Of a stretch of DNA of 64,000 nt, positions 35,848 through 44,397 are shown one piece after another. Within the stretch, counting starts at the first letter, position 1. Each line of letters opens with the position of its first letter. This stretch comes from Deltaproteobacteria bacterium (GTDB taxonomy: Bacteria; Desulfobacterota; Desulfomonilia; Desulfomonilales; Desulfomonilaceae): the NCBI GenBank assembly GCA_016875095.1, contig VGSG01000013.1, positions 1-64,000 of the forward strand, given 5' to 3'. The notes beneath the pieces are model-generated. The model ran no database searches. It worked only from the letters and a program-made list of their open reading frames with translations, and was not told where the DNA came from. The translations under genes and the position numbers were made by a program.

Positions 35848-36181
35848 GGCGCTCCTCCTTGTTTGGCAGTCCAATTTCCTTTACCATAACCTCCTATGAG
35901 AGAACATGCAACGCGCATGGGACCTTTCGAATGTGGTCGGACAACTTTGCCGCGCCGATTGCCGGTCTCAGAACCTGGTCTTACATATCAGCTCGAAGCA
36001 ATTGAGCGGAGAGGTTAACCGGCTTCCCTTACCCATATCATGCGCCTGGGCTGCACGCATTTGAAAGATGGGGCGTTTGCGGCGAGCCCGGCGACACGGC
36101 GTTTGGTAGGTCAAACAAAAAGGATACCCCCCGGCAACGAAGCCAACGGCTGCCGGATTTTGCGACCTGTTCTACAATAGC
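35848..36181. other. Intergenic region
   Basis: I see no gene and no clear regulatory structure beyond the ribosome sites of the flanking genes. Confidence 0.4.
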
Positions 36182-36925
36182 TCATTCTCCGAGCCGACGC
36201 CGAAGGTCTTCGGCCATTTGCTTACGCTCGGTTATGTCCCTCGCAATTCCCGTAGTCCCTATTACCTCTCCATTGTCATCATAAATGGGAGATTTTATGG
36301 TTTCGATCCACACATCCCGCCCCTCCGTGTGAACCAGTGTCTCTTCAATGCTTTTCCTTTTGCGGGTTTTCATAACCTGTTCGTCGTCGTCTCTGTACCT
36401 TTTGGCCAGTTCTTGAGGCCAGAAATCGAAATCGGTTTTGCCGCAGAGTTCCTCTTTTGAGATGCCGCAAGCCTTTGCAAAGGGGTCGTTTACGGCCAGG
36501 AACGTTCCTTCACTATCTTTCAGCCACGCCATATCAGGAATATTGTCTAGAATGGCGTTTCGTCTTATCAACGTCTTGTACAGCTTTCTTTCAGCGAGTT
36601 TCCTCTCGCTGATTTCGTATTTCAAATCGTCGTTCGCCGCTTTTAATTCCGAAGTCCGCTGTCGAACCTTCTGCTCCAACTCATTATTGAGAACCCTCAG
36701 GCCCTCCTCCGCTCGGGTGCGCTTGAGGACCAGGAACCCGACAATCAAACCTGCCGCCGCGCCCAACAACGAATTCGTAAGAAAGCCCTGCCAGTGCAGA
36801 GCGTCAAACCCATAGACTTTTGTGCTGAGTATTTCCAGCACGTTAAATCCCAAGACGCCGATAACCGCGCCCTGCGCCAGAACCATAGAGGCTTGCGTGC
36901 GTTTTAGAACCGTTTCGGTTTCCAT
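36182..36925 (-). CDS. Membrane-anchored PAS-domain protein without kinase domain
   Basis: 247 residues from the ATG at 36925 (GAGGG site); the upstream extension is unlikely. Two hydrophobic helices (about residues 15-36 and 47-68) are followed by a coiled coil (LNNELEQKVRQRTSEL) and one PAS domain with PAC end (NIPDMAWLKDSEGTFLAVND, then IGTTGIARDITERKQ). The protein stops right after the position where a histidine kinase or GGDEF domain usually starts, and no output domain follows in any frame. It is either a truncated sensor or a stand-alone ligand-binding partner. Confidence 0.78.
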   Translation of the reverse strand: METETVLKRTQASMVLAQGAVIGVLGFNVLEILSTKVYGFDALHWQGFLTNSLLGAAAGLIVGFLVLKRTRAEEGLRVLNNELEQKVRQRTSELKAANDDLKYEISERKLAERKLYKTLIRRNAILDNIPDMAWLKDSEGTFLAVNDPFAKACGISKEELCGKTDFDFWPQELAKRYRDDDEQVMKTRKRKSIEETLVHTEGRDVWIETIKSPIYDDNGEVIGTTGIARDITERKQMAEDLRRRLGE

Positions 36926-37194
36926 GTGTTTTCCCTCACCATCACGCTGATCGATGCGCTCCGAAATCATCAGGTCGCCGGCGTAATTCCACGTGGCCCG
37001 AGAAGGCTGACCGGCTCGCCATAGTCCGTTAGGGTTCAAGCCGACATAGTGCGGTGGTTTTTTCGTTTCACGCGCGTTGGACCGCGCGCGGCCGAGGATC
37101 GTACCCGGCGCCATCGAAGAAGCAAGCCCATCCTTTAGCGCAAGGCGCCCCCATCGTCGTGATATGCCCGAAAAAGACCTCCAGTGTCCCGTTT

Positions 37195-37270
37195 CCGAGC
37201 GTACCTCACCCCAAGTGACCCGGTCAAGCAGTACTTTGCGTATGGCCGCTCACCCGAACACCGCGCGGTG
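37195..37270 (+). repeat. Dispersed repeat R1, copy 1
   Basis: TTTCCGAGCGTAC is followed by CCCCAAGTGAC, GTCAAGCAGTACTT and GTATGGCCG. The same order, with a few substitutions, occurs at about 41125-41192. Both copies are intergenic and on the same strand. Confidence 0.6.
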
Positions 37271-37629
37271 GCGTTCAGCCAAGGGAGATGCGAAAATAAA
37301 ACATCCCTCTCCGGTAAGGGTCAATACTGAATTCTGTCTCCCGGCTCGCTTCTGAGCGCATTCACGGTCTCTCACCTCTTTGTAGATTTGGAAACACTAG
37401 ACGTTTCCCTTCCGCTCCCACATATTTCTTGAAAATCTTATACCTTCTCAAGCGTTATACGAAGCTGCATTCAAAGAGACAATATGGCATGGGCGGCGGG
37501 TTGGGGGTCTGGTGAACGGAGATCCGACGGCTCTGTGTCATTCGTAGTGAACCGGACCCCCAGCCTCAGCCGCTCACAAGTCACTCGTTGGAAAGCGAAT
37601 TCCTATGAAATCTGTCGGCATGAGGGGCT

Positions 37630-37762
37630 CCTGGCCGGGTTTACGTATCGGGAGCTTTGGAGGGGAGATGAGTCTCCTCTCCAAATTGTTGCGCAACGAT
37701 GCGCTTTTGCCGCCGACCTCCGAGGCGAAGCCCCGGAGCGCCGACCGAAGCCGGAGCCTTTC
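37630..37762 (+). repeat. Dispersed repeat R2, copy 1
   Basis: GGGTTTACGTAT is followed by AAATTGTTGCGCAACGATG, CTCCGAGGCGAAGCC and CGGAGCGC. About 130 bases align with 45112-45240 at high identity. The palindrome GTTGCGCAAC lies in the middle. Confidence 0.65.
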
Positions 37763-38009
37763 ATGATTCATAGCTCTTTAGCTATTGGAGTTGGTATAAC
37801 ATCACTACAGCCGCCTCCTGAGACCGCGTTGCGCCAAAAACCCAGCGCTTTCAACACCCATCCATAACCGATTGGCGTAAACTTGGCGCAGAGACTATCT
37901 CCGCCGTGCGCCCTCACGAGCACCCCTTTCACCGGCCGGCTCATCGGGGGCCAGGACGCATGTTCGGATGGATCCACGGTTATCTCCCACCGAATGCCTT
38001 CGACTTTGT

Positions 38010-38819
38010 TTAAGACGTTGGATCGTGGCTGTCGGCGATCTTTGCGAACATTCTCATAAGTCCGACGCAGAGTATGAAGATGGATTCAATATTCAGATTT
38101 TCTTCGGCCGTGGTATCCACAAGAACTTTGAGGGAGGATTCAAGCCCATCTTCCGGCTTCCAATAACATATGAGAATTGGAAGTCTGGGCAAGAGCTGCA
38201 GAGCGATCGAAATGTCGGCTCCAATAGGAGAGGGCTCAGGCCGTCCATTGAATATCTGGATCATGATCTCAAAGAGATCGGTGTGGCTATCGGCGATTCG
38301 TTTGAGAGGGATCTCGAATTGGTCTTCGAAGAGCGGCCCCCACGATACTCCGTCTCTGAGTTCTCTGAAAGGCGCCCATTTTCCTGACAGGGCCCGTCCT
38401 GCGCAGGATATTATATAGTTGAGCAACGGAACGGTTACCCAGGCGTGCACGTGGCAGGCTGAAGCAACGCTCCCGTCCGGAGAAACTTGAAAGCCCCTGC
38501 CGAGTAAGTTGATCACTAACCGGTCTCCGGAAACGGATGCTCCCAGTCTCTCTGCTGACGATGGAAAATCGATTGTGGCAACTTCTCGTTTCAACGGTTC
38601 CAGCGATTCTTGATATCCTTGTTCCATTGTCATCCAATTAGGAGAATGCGCTTCATATTGCTCAAGCAGAGTCCTGTCCAGGTAGGGACAGTCTCGCAGA
38701 CTGCTGTCACCCTTGAATGCCGAAACCGCAAAGGCCAAACAAGTCGGAACAAGACATTTTCTGCAATTGGTCCCCGGCAGCAATTTGAAGATTTCCATAG
38801 CATTCTTGAACGCAGGCAT
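38010..38819 (-). CDS. DUF3786 domain protein with N-terminal Fe-S motif
   Basis: 269 residues from the ATG at 38819 (GGAGG just before it). The N-terminus has a four-cysteine [4Fe-4S]-like pattern, NCRKCLVPTCLAFAVSAF then DCPYL, as found in corrinoid/ACS-gamma type clusters and in DUF3786 proteins. The DUF3786 core follows (GDRLVINLLGRGFQVSPDG, LLNYIISC and PILICYWKPEDG). The family is found in anaerobes and its function is unknown; it may be involved in corrinoid or C1 metabolism. It appears monocistronic, transcribed away from repeat-rich DNA. Confidence 0.82.
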   Translation of the reverse strand: MPAFKNAMEIFKLLPGTNCRKCLVPTCLAFAVSAFKGDSSLRDCPYLDRTLLEQYEAHSPNWMTMEQGYQESLEPLKREVATIDFPSSAERLGASVSGDRLVINLLGRGFQVSPDGSVASACHVHAWVTVPLLNYIISCAGRALSGKWAPFRELRDGVSWGPLFEDQFEIPLKRIADSHTDLFEIMIQIFNGRPEPSPIGADISIALQLLPRLPILICYWKPEDGLESSLKVLVDTTAEENLNIESIFILCVGLMRMFAKIADSHDPTS

Positions 38820-38910
38820 ATGCAAGCCTCCTTTGTCCTCCATAGTATGCTCGCTACCCGCGGAAATGGCAAGAATAGGGCTTGAAATGAGGAATGCGCC
38901 AACCCCTCCG

Positions 38911-39360
38911 CTATGGCGCCTTCGCCTCCAACTCGAGTATCCTCTGTTTGAGCCATTTGGCGTGACGCATTTCGTCGAAGAGCTGCTCTTCGAGCATCTC
39001 CAGGGTCACCATGTCGTGCAGAATATCGGCCACAGGCTCGGCATAGGCTTTGATGGCCAGTTGTTCCTGCGTCAGTTCGAGCCTGAGCATGGCGAGGGCG
39101 CCATCAAGCTTGCTCCGTTCACCCATTTCCCGGCCTTTTCTCGACGCTTCCCCGTCGGACCCGACAGGCGCTCCGCCAAGTTGTTTGATTCTTTCAGCTA
39201 AATTGACCGCATGGCTTACTTCCGCGGGAATTATTGCCTTCACGCCTTCGGCGATCTCCGGCTCGGCAATGGCATCTGCATGAATGGTATAATATTCCAC
39301 CGCCATGAGTTCTGCTTCCAGGAGCCGATTGAGCAGATCTATGATGTTCTCGGAGTTCAT
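38911..39360 (-). CDS. Ferritin-like (bacterioferritin-type) protein
   Basis: 149 residues, close to the usual length. It is a four-helix bundle with typical di-iron ligands: LLEAELMAVEYYTIHA (Glu), EVSHAVNLAERI (Glu and His), LTQEQLAIKAY and LEEQLFDEMRHAKWL (ExxxxxExxH). The DPS/bacterioferritin subgroup of the ferritin superfamily oxidises and stores iron and lowers peroxide. AAGGAGG precedes the ATG. It follows the universal stress protein gene at 12 bases, so the two form an operon with a likely stress role. Confidence 0.86.
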   Translation of the reverse strand: MNSENIIDLLNRLLEAELMAVEYYTIHADAIAEPEIAEGVKAIIPAEVSHAVNLAERIKQLGGAPVGSDGEASRKGREMGERSKLDGALAMLRLELTQEQLAIKAYAEPVADILHDMVTLEMLEEQLFDEMRHAKWLKQRILELEAKAP

Positions 39361-39372
39361 TGGCTCTCCTCC

Positions 39373-39825
39373 TTATGACTTGCGCGCCGAGACGAAAAGC
39401 ACAGGCAGCGTAGTTCGCCGTCGCACCTTTTCTTCGATGTTGCCGAAAAAGAACCTGCCGATAGGCGACCGCTCGCGATTGGCAAACACGATAAGATCGC
39501 AACCTTTTTCTTCCGCGTATTTCACAATCGCGTCAGCCTCGGGTTGTTCCACCACAAGGAATTCCGCGCTTACCGGGATTCCTTCGTCGGCCAAAGCCTT
39601 CTCAACCTGAGGCAGGTACGACTCAGCCTTGCGTTTGGCCTTCCAGCCTAACGACCCGTCTTCCATCTGTATGTTTCTCTCGAACGGGTCGTCGGCCGGC
39701 GCGAGTCGAAACAACATGATCGCGTTTACGGCTGCTCCAAACTCTTTGGCCAACCTCTTCACATGGTCCAAGACCACTTCGTCGTTCTCGGACCCATCCA
39801 AAGGCGCCAATATCTTCTTATACAT
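39373..39825 (-). CDS. Universal stress protein UspA family
   Basis: 150 residues from the ATG at 39825; the longer frame adds residues without similarity. It has the UspA fold: YKKILAPLDGSENDEVVLDHV at the start, and CDLIVFANRERSPIGRFFFGNIEEKVRRRTTLPVLFV at the end. The ATP-binding signature (GxxGxxxxxxGS) is changed to NRERSPIGRFFFGNI, so nucleotide binding may be altered. It is cotranscribed with the ferritin-like gene. Confidence 0.88.
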   Translation of the reverse strand: MYKKILAPLDGSENDEVVLDHVKRLAKEFGAAVNAIMLFRLAPADDPFERNIQMEDGSLGWKAKRKAESYLPQVEKALADEGIPVSAEFLVVEQPEADAIVKYAEEKGCDLIVFANRERSPIGRFFFGNIEEKVRRRTTLPVLFVSARKS

Positions 39826-39983
39826 GGCCTTATCTCCCTCCGGTCTGGTTGACGCCAAGCGACCCGGGTGGCCGAGGCTCTTCGCGACTTACTGTCCGAT
39901 CGGCTGGCGCACCGGGATTCTCCGAAATTTTCTCGCCTCCCTAGAGTGGCGCGGCTGCGCCGGCTCGTGCCTTTGGAGCAGCC

Positions 39984-41060
39984 CTAACAAATCTCCGCGT
40001 ATTCCTGAGGCCATTCTTTCAGTTCTCGGCCCTCATAGAGAATGCGGGAAAGAAGGAGGACCATGAGCCCAAAAGTGATGTAAGACAAATTGCTTGCTCC
40101 AAAGCCAATACTGCCCGCTTTAATGTCCGGCGGAGCATTAAGCGAAAAAGCTACAGTAGTCAGAGAATCATAGAAAGGACGAAGAATCTGTCCAATGATG
40201 ATGGCATATCCGATCGCACGCGCGCAACGAGCCGCGGCTGAGCTGAAAGCCTCGCCGCGCGAAACAAGGCTGAGTAGCTTAGACAAGAACGCCAGCGCAA
40301 TCATTATGACGATTAGAGGGAAGAGTCTTGCCACGAAACCGACGACCTTGGTTAATTCGGACATCGGCAGCTTGTCCGCAACCGTGGGCCATGGGCCTGT
40401 GAAGTCGTTAACGTGCAAGGCGCGCCAATATTCCACATGTCCCCAATACAGAACCTCGGCGACGGGTGACAGAACAAGCGCAACCAGACAAGCGAGTCGA
40501 AGAATTCCGCTCACTCGTCCAATTCTGCCCGTGTTTATCCCCTGCTGCATATTCGCCAATCTGCGCCCATCGGCCATGATCCAAATGAGAAGGAATACCA
40601 ACACCGCATAGCAAATTGCCACTGCGGTTTCGATCCCGAACGCTATCGCTTGAGCGCTTGCATCGATAAGGCTCTCTGTCTGCAACGGCACTTTCAGAAG
40701 GCGGCCAATCTGACCGAAGGCCAACCACACCACGAGAAAATATCCTATACGCCTTAGCGCGGAAACGTCCTCCCGCGTGAACACTTGTCCTTGTGAATAA
40801 AGGCCGAACAGGCGTGTCAATAGATATAGGCCGATCATAGCGAGAACAGTAGCAGCCGGGTCCAAGGCGACGTTGAACGCCTTTTGCAGCAACTGCTCGG
40901 AACCGAGCAATCGTACCCCAATCTTGAGGTGATCGCTCCTTATGCTGAAATCTGAAGAGCCGGCTAATACTGGACAGGTCGCGTGCCAGAGAGGGACAAG
41001 AATCAGCCCCACTATGCACATACCGCGCAGAATCTTACTGAGTCGCTTGATTCGTTTCAT
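39984..41060 (-). CDS. Membrane protein with tandem DUF2975-like halves
   Basis: 358 residues from the ATG at 41060 (GGAGAAGG site). About eight hydrophobic helices are visible. Two segments repeat each other: LLTRLFGLYSQGQVFTRED near 77-95 and FLSKLLSLVSRGEAFSSAA near 262-280, each followed by an IGY helix and a GQI(L/G)R motif. This looks like an internal duplication of a DUF2975-type unit, which is normally about 150-170 residues with four helices. DUF2975 proteins often pair with a small XRE regulator, but none is next to it. Function is unknown. Confidence 0.75.
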   Translation of the reverse strand: MKRIKRLSKILRGMCIVGLILVPLWHATCPVLAGSSDFSIRSDHLKIGVRLLGSEQLLQKAFNVALDPAATVLAMIGLYLLTRLFGLYSQGQVFTREDVSALRRIGYFLVVWLAFGQIGRLLKVPLQTESLIDASAQAIAFGIETAVAICYAVLVFLLIWIMADGRRLANMQQGINTGRIGRVSGILRLACLVALVLSPVAEVLYWGHVEYWRALHVNDFTGPWPTVADKLPMSELTKVVGFVARLFPLIVIMIALAFLSKLLSLVSRGEAFSSAAARCARAIGYAIIIGQILRPFYDSLTTVAFSLNAPPDIKAGSIGFGASNLSYITFGLMVLLLSRILYEGRELKEWPQEYAEIC

Positions 41061-41124
41061 TTCCAAACGACCTTCTCCAGGCAAAACCGTCGTCGCATCG
41101 CGGAAAAGAGTTCCCTTCGTCCTA

Positions 41125-41192
41125 TTTCCGAGCGTACTTACCCCAAGCGACTCAGTCAAGGAGTACTTCGGGTATCGCCGTTCATCCAAAAC
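41125..41192 (+). repeat. Dispersed repeat R1, copy 2
   Basis: TTTCCGAGCGTACTTACCCC, then GACTCAGTCAAGGAGTACTT and GGTATCGCCG, parallel to copy 1 at about 37195. Confidence 0.6.
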
Positions 41193-41215
41193 TATGGAAG
41201 ACTGCGTTCAGATCT

Positions 41216-41357
41216 GCGCTTTTGGATAAGGCTGGAATCCCCCTCGCCCTGCCCTCTCCCGCCAGGGGAGAGAGTTTCCAGAACCCCCTCCCTCGATGGG
41301 AGGGGGAAGGGTGACCTTTGGCGGAAATCTCAATGCCGTTCACCATAATAGGCACAA
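41216..41357 (+). repeat. Dispersed repeat R3, copy 1
   Basis: CTTTTGGATAAGGCTGGAAT, a G/C-rich middle with CCTCTCCCGCC and GATGGGAGGGGGAAGG, then GGTGACCTTT and GCCGTTCACCATA. Copy 2 at about 42667-42806 aligns through the whole 140 bases. The two copies flank the GNAT gene as direct repeats. Confidence 0.7.
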
Positions 41358-41682
41358 AAGCGGCGCATGCTCTTTTTGGGAAGGGCGCGGGGCAGGGGGT
41401 CGGTCAGAATTGATCTGCGTCCATTTCGGAGCAAATCCCTGCTCGACGAGAATTTATTTAGTTTTGCCCAACGAGCCTGAGTGATAGAATCGTTCCAAGC
41501 GATATGTTGGAGGCGCAACTTGGAAGATCCGCAAGATTCCGCATTCGACCGCGGTGAACTCGTCCGGGCCCGGCAAGAACACCGCGGTCACGCCTCGGTC
41601 TTGGTTCGTAATAAGCGACCGAAGCCTGATATTCGAGAGGAGCACGTTCTGCAAAGAGTAATTTACTAAGAGGAGCTTTGCC

Positions 41683-42534
41683 ATGAATGCGGACGCTTTC
41701 TCTATACGGAGAATGATGAGAAGCGAAATTGATATCGCCATAGATTGGGCTGAAGCAGAGGGTTGGAATCCCGGGATTCATGATGCGGATTGTTTCTACG
41801 CTGCAGATCCCAACGGCTTTCTGATTGGATTGCTGGATAATGAACCCGTAGCAATGGTTTCGGCGGTTACATACGGTGAATCGTACGGATTCATGGGCTT
41901 CTATATCGTAAAGCCGGAAGTCCGCAACAGAAATTATGGGGTGCGGTTGTGGGACGAGGGGCTACGATATTTACAGGACCGCTGCATAGGGCTTGATAGT
42001 GTCAGGCCGGATCTTGTCTCTCGCAAGAAGCCCGAGTTCAAACCTTGTTACTCGAATCATCGATTTAGGTGGCTCAAGAGTGAACAATGGAGCGTGGCTC
42101 CCGAAGTCATTGAGCTTTCCGACGCGCCATTCTCAAGTGTTATGGCATATGATGGTGAGGTATTCGGGTTTTCGAGAGAGACATTTCTAAAATGCTGGAT
42201 GAGCCGACCAGGCGCACGAGCTTTGGGCTTTATTAAGAACGACAAGCTTTCAGGATATGGGGTCATAAGGGAATGCCGGGAAGGGTTCAAAATCGGCCCT
42301 CTGTTTGCAGACAACGCAGAATTTGCGAGGGCATTATTCGAAGCTCTCACAAGAGACGTGAAAATGGGCCGGCACATATATCTGGACACGCCCGAAAGGA
42401 ATCCTGAGGCAGTAATAATCGCCAAGAGCTATGGCATGACGGAAGTGTTTCGGACGACGAGAATGTATAACAGACGAGAACCGGCCTTTCCCCTGGACAA
42501 ATGGTTTGGCGTGACAACCTTTGAACTTGGGTGA
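41683..42534 (+). CDS. GNAT N-acetyltransferase with C-terminal second domain
   Basis: 283 residues. Residues about 5-140 form a GNAT domain (MGFYIVKPEVRNRNYGVRLWDEGLRYL holds the acetyl-CoA pyrophosphate-binding R/QxxGxG/A loop, here RNRNYGVRL). Residues about 160-283 form a second domain of the kind that follows GNAT in YitH-like proteins (GARALGFIKNDKLSGYGVIR and GPLFADNAEFARALFEAL). The substrate is unknown. An AGGAGC site precedes the ATG. The gene is enclosed by direct copies of repeat R3, which could mark acquisition as a unit. Confidence 0.82.
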   Translation: MNADAFSIRRMMRSEIDIAIDWAEAEGWNPGIHDADCFYAADPNGFLIGLLDNEPVAMVSAVTYGESYGFMGFYIVKPEVRNRNYGVRLWDEGLRYLQDRCIGLDSVRPDLVSRKKPEFKPCYSNHRFRWLKSEQWSVAPEVIELSDAPFSSVMAYDGEVFGFSRETFLKCWMSRPGARALGFIKNDKLSGYGVIRECREGFKIGPLFADNAEFARALFEALTRDVKMGRHIYLDTPERNPEAVIIAKSYGMTEVFRTTRMYNRREPAFPLDKWFGVTTFELG

Positions 42535-42964
42535 TTGAAGCAGGCCGATAGGCCCTTATCCACCTTCTCGCCGAATGTGATCTCGGGGCGGAAAAAAGGC
42601 TTTGAGGAAGAATCATCGCCGGTGCTCTATCCTTAAACTACCTATAGAAGGCTGGATTGAGAGCTACGCCTTTGGATAAGGCTGGAATCGTCCTCTCTCT
42701 TCCCTCTCCCGCCCGGTGAGAGGGTTTTATCACCCCTCCCTTGATGGGAGGGGGAAGGAGGAGGGTGACCTTTCGCGCAAATCTCAAGGCCGTTCACTAT
42801 AGCTGGATACGTTTGGCTCTCCACGGGATCGAATCCCGCAGGATGGAGGATTTCGACGGACGCCGACCAGACAAAACCATCCATTGGCCTGATTTATATC
42901 AGGCGTGGCCGGTCAGGCCCAACGGGATTAATAGAGCCAGAGCCAAAAATTGATCTAATGCCGT
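42535..42964. other. Intergenic region with repeat R3
   Basis: No supportable gene; R3 copy 2 covers about 42667-42806. The rest shows nothing recognisable. Confidence 0.45.
42667..42806 (+). repeat. Dispersed repeat R3, copy 2
   Basis: CTTTGGATAAGGCTGGAATC, CCTCTCCCGCCC, TGATGGGAGGGGGAAGG, GGGTGACCTTT and GCCGTTCACTATA, aligned with copy 1 at 41216. Confidence 0.7.
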
Positions 42965-43336
42965 CTACTTTTTCTTCGCAGGCTTCGACTTTGGCTTAGG
43001 CTTCGGTTTCGGGGCAGCCTTTGGCTTTGACGAAGGCTTTGGCTTTGACGTAGCCTTTGCTCTTGGCGCTGCCTTTGATTTCGGGGCGCTCTTTGGTTTC
43101 GACGTAGCCTTTGGCTTTGACGCAGCCTTCGGCTTTGACGTGGCCTTTGCTCTTGGCGCTGCCTTTGATTTCGGGGCGCTCTTTGGTTTCGACGTAGCCT
43201 TCGGCTTCGACGTGGCCTTCGGCTTCGACGTGGCCTTCGGCTTCGACGTGGCCTTTGGTTTTGATGCAGCCTTTGGTTTTGACGTAGCCTTTGGTTTTGA
43301 TGCAGCCTTTGGTTTCGGCTTGGTTGCCACGGTCAA
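42965..43336 (-). CDS. Basic histone-H1-like Lys/Pro/Ala repeat protein
   Basis: 123 residues composed almost only of Lys, Pro, Ala, Ser and Thr, in repeats of KPKA(A/T)S and in longer units (SAPKSKAAPRAKATSKPK occurs twice). It resembles the C-terminal tails of H1-like proteins (HC1/AlgP type), which bind DNA. The DNA is itself a tandem array of 15-base units, so the copy number may be unstable. The start ATG at 43336 has GAGGAGGG upstream. Other frames over the same DNA are also open, because of the repeat. Confidence 0.75.
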   Translation of the reverse strand: MTVATKPKPKAASKPKATSKPKAASKPKATSKPKATSKPKATSKPKATSKPKSAPKSKAAPRAKATSKPKAASKPKATSKPKSAPKSKAAPRAKATSKPKPSSKPKAAPKPKPKPKSKPAKKK

Positions 43337-43623
43337 TTCCCTCCTCTGGTTTCTTAAGACGGGGCGGAATATATCTCCCCAATTCCCAATGTCAAGAAAT
43401 TCTTGCCATCATTCCGTGACATGCAAAAAAAAACGCGAGCGGCGCAGGTGTGCGAGCACGAGCGGCCTTTGAATTTCTCAGAGGAGGGGATGAGCGGTGA
43501 TTGTTGTGGCTTATTCTGCGGCTGCAGGCACACTGCAGCGGCGGCAAAAGGAGGAGCAACGGCTCGAACCTGACACGAGAGTCGGGTTGAATGGCGGTAA
43601 CCGAGCGGGATGATGTATCTTTG
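43337..43623. other. Intergenic region
   Basis: I see no gene; it separates the basic repeat protein from the tRNA-like relic. Confidence 0.4.
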
Positions 43624-43692
43624 TTGGCTTCCCGAGTAGTCCCGCGCTCGCGGGATTAAGCCCGCCTTTGGCGGGACTCTGCCGATTGAACA
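43624..43692 (-). pseudogene. tRNA-Asn-like relic with hairpin in place of the middle
   Basis: TTGGCTTCCCGAGTAG at the left and CTCTGCCGATTGA at the right match the two ends of the tRNA-Asn 100 bases away at identical spacing (66 nt from one block to the end of the other). The 37-nt interior is replaced by two GC-rich palindromes (CCCGC...GCGGG). It cannot fold as a tRNA. Confidence 0.5.
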
Positions 43693-43723
43693 TCTGTACG
43701 GAATGGGCCTGGCCGGAAATACT

Positions 43724-43799
43724 TGGCTCCCCGAGTAGGACTCGAACCTACAACCTAGTGGTTAACAGCCACCCGCTCTGCCGATTGAGCTATCGGGGA
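43724..43799 (-). tRNA. tRNA-Asn (GTT)
   Basis: 76 nt including an encoded CCA. The acceptor stem TCCCCGA pairs with TCGGGGA, the anticodon loop reads CTGTTAA with anticodon GTT, and the T-arm is GTAGGTTCGAGTCCTAC. All four arms fold by eye. Confidence 0.95.
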
Positions 43800-43822
43800 C
43801 CATCCTGAATCTATTAACCCAC

Positions 43823-44380
43823 TTACTGCGGGCCTGTCAATACCGGTTCCCCTTTGGCGACCCACGCCCGAATCGCAGGTAGCTCGTGAGTTTCCCAGTT
43901 AGGCGAGAGCCTTAATTTCAGGAAATGGCCGAAGAGCGCATCCACCAGGCCGATTCCTTCTTCGACCAAGGAGATCTTTTCCAGGAATGAGGCTTCCCAT
44001 TCGTCTTCGGGTTCGGCCTCATCAACCGGCAGCGCGGGCGGTGTTCTAAGAGATCCGAAAGACAGCCACGTCCCCTTCAAAGTCAGGGTGAACTCGTTCA
44101 CCGAGCCTCGTAAAGAGACCCGTGTCTCTTCGATCTTCTTTCCTTCCCGGAGCGCGGCCAGGCCCTCTCTCAGCTCAGAATGCTCGCCTTTGATCGTCAC
44201 CGATTGCGGTGTGTCCGCTTCAGACAGATCCAGGGTCAATCTGTTGAGGAAAATCACCTCCACCACGGAATCGCCGCGGAGTTCCACCCTCCCGCCACTC
44301 TGCTCGGATTTGAACCAGAGCCAGGTCAGGAACTCCCTGCCCAAGAAAGCTTTTTGTTTGAGTATTTCCAAGAAATCCAT
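43823..44380 (-). CDS. Conserved protein downstream of RdgC, unknown function
   Basis: 185 residues, 17 bases downstream of the rdgC-like gene and on the same strand. It has an N-terminal helical region (MDFLEILKQKAFLGREFLTWLWF) and an alpha/beta core with FTLTLKGTWLSFGSL. Its partner is a short RdgC family protein; the pair recurs in deltaproteobacteria as far as I recall, and the second member may be a subunit that completes the ring-shaped RdgC. The gene has AGAAGGG before the ATG. tRNA-Asn lies immediately downstream. Confidence 0.7.
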   Translation of the reverse strand: MDFLEILKQKAFLGREFLTWLWFKSEQSGGRVELRGDSVVEVIFLNRLTLDLSEADTPQSVTIKGEHSELREGLAALREGKKIEETRVSLRGSVNEFTLTLKGTWLSFGSLRTPPALPVDEAEPEDEWEASFLEKISLVEEGIGLVDALFGHFLKLRLSPNWETHELPAIRAWVAKGEPVLTGPQ

Positions 44381-44397
44381 TGTTCACCCTTCTTTTG

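Larger units (their letters stand above)
36926..38009. other. Long intergenic region with two dispersed repeats
   Basis: No supportable gene. It holds a copy of repeat R1 (about 37195-37270) and a copy of repeat R2 (about 37630-37762), described separately. Open frames here, such as one of 127 codons from 37484, show no protein character. Confidence 0.5.
41061..41682. other. Intergenic region with repeats R1 and R3
   Basis: No supportable gene. R1 copy 2 is at about 41125-41192 and R3 copy 1 at about 41216-41357. Confidence 0.5.

Noticed and set aside
37484-37867. Open frame of 127 codons on the plus strand in the long intergenic region
   Set aside because: It runs through dispersed repeat R2, shows low-complexity translation and no ribosome site, and has no family resemblance.
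43038-43330. CRISPR-like array in the basic protein gene
   Set aside because: The repeats are contiguous short coding units with no spacers; they encode a Lys/Pro/Ala protein.
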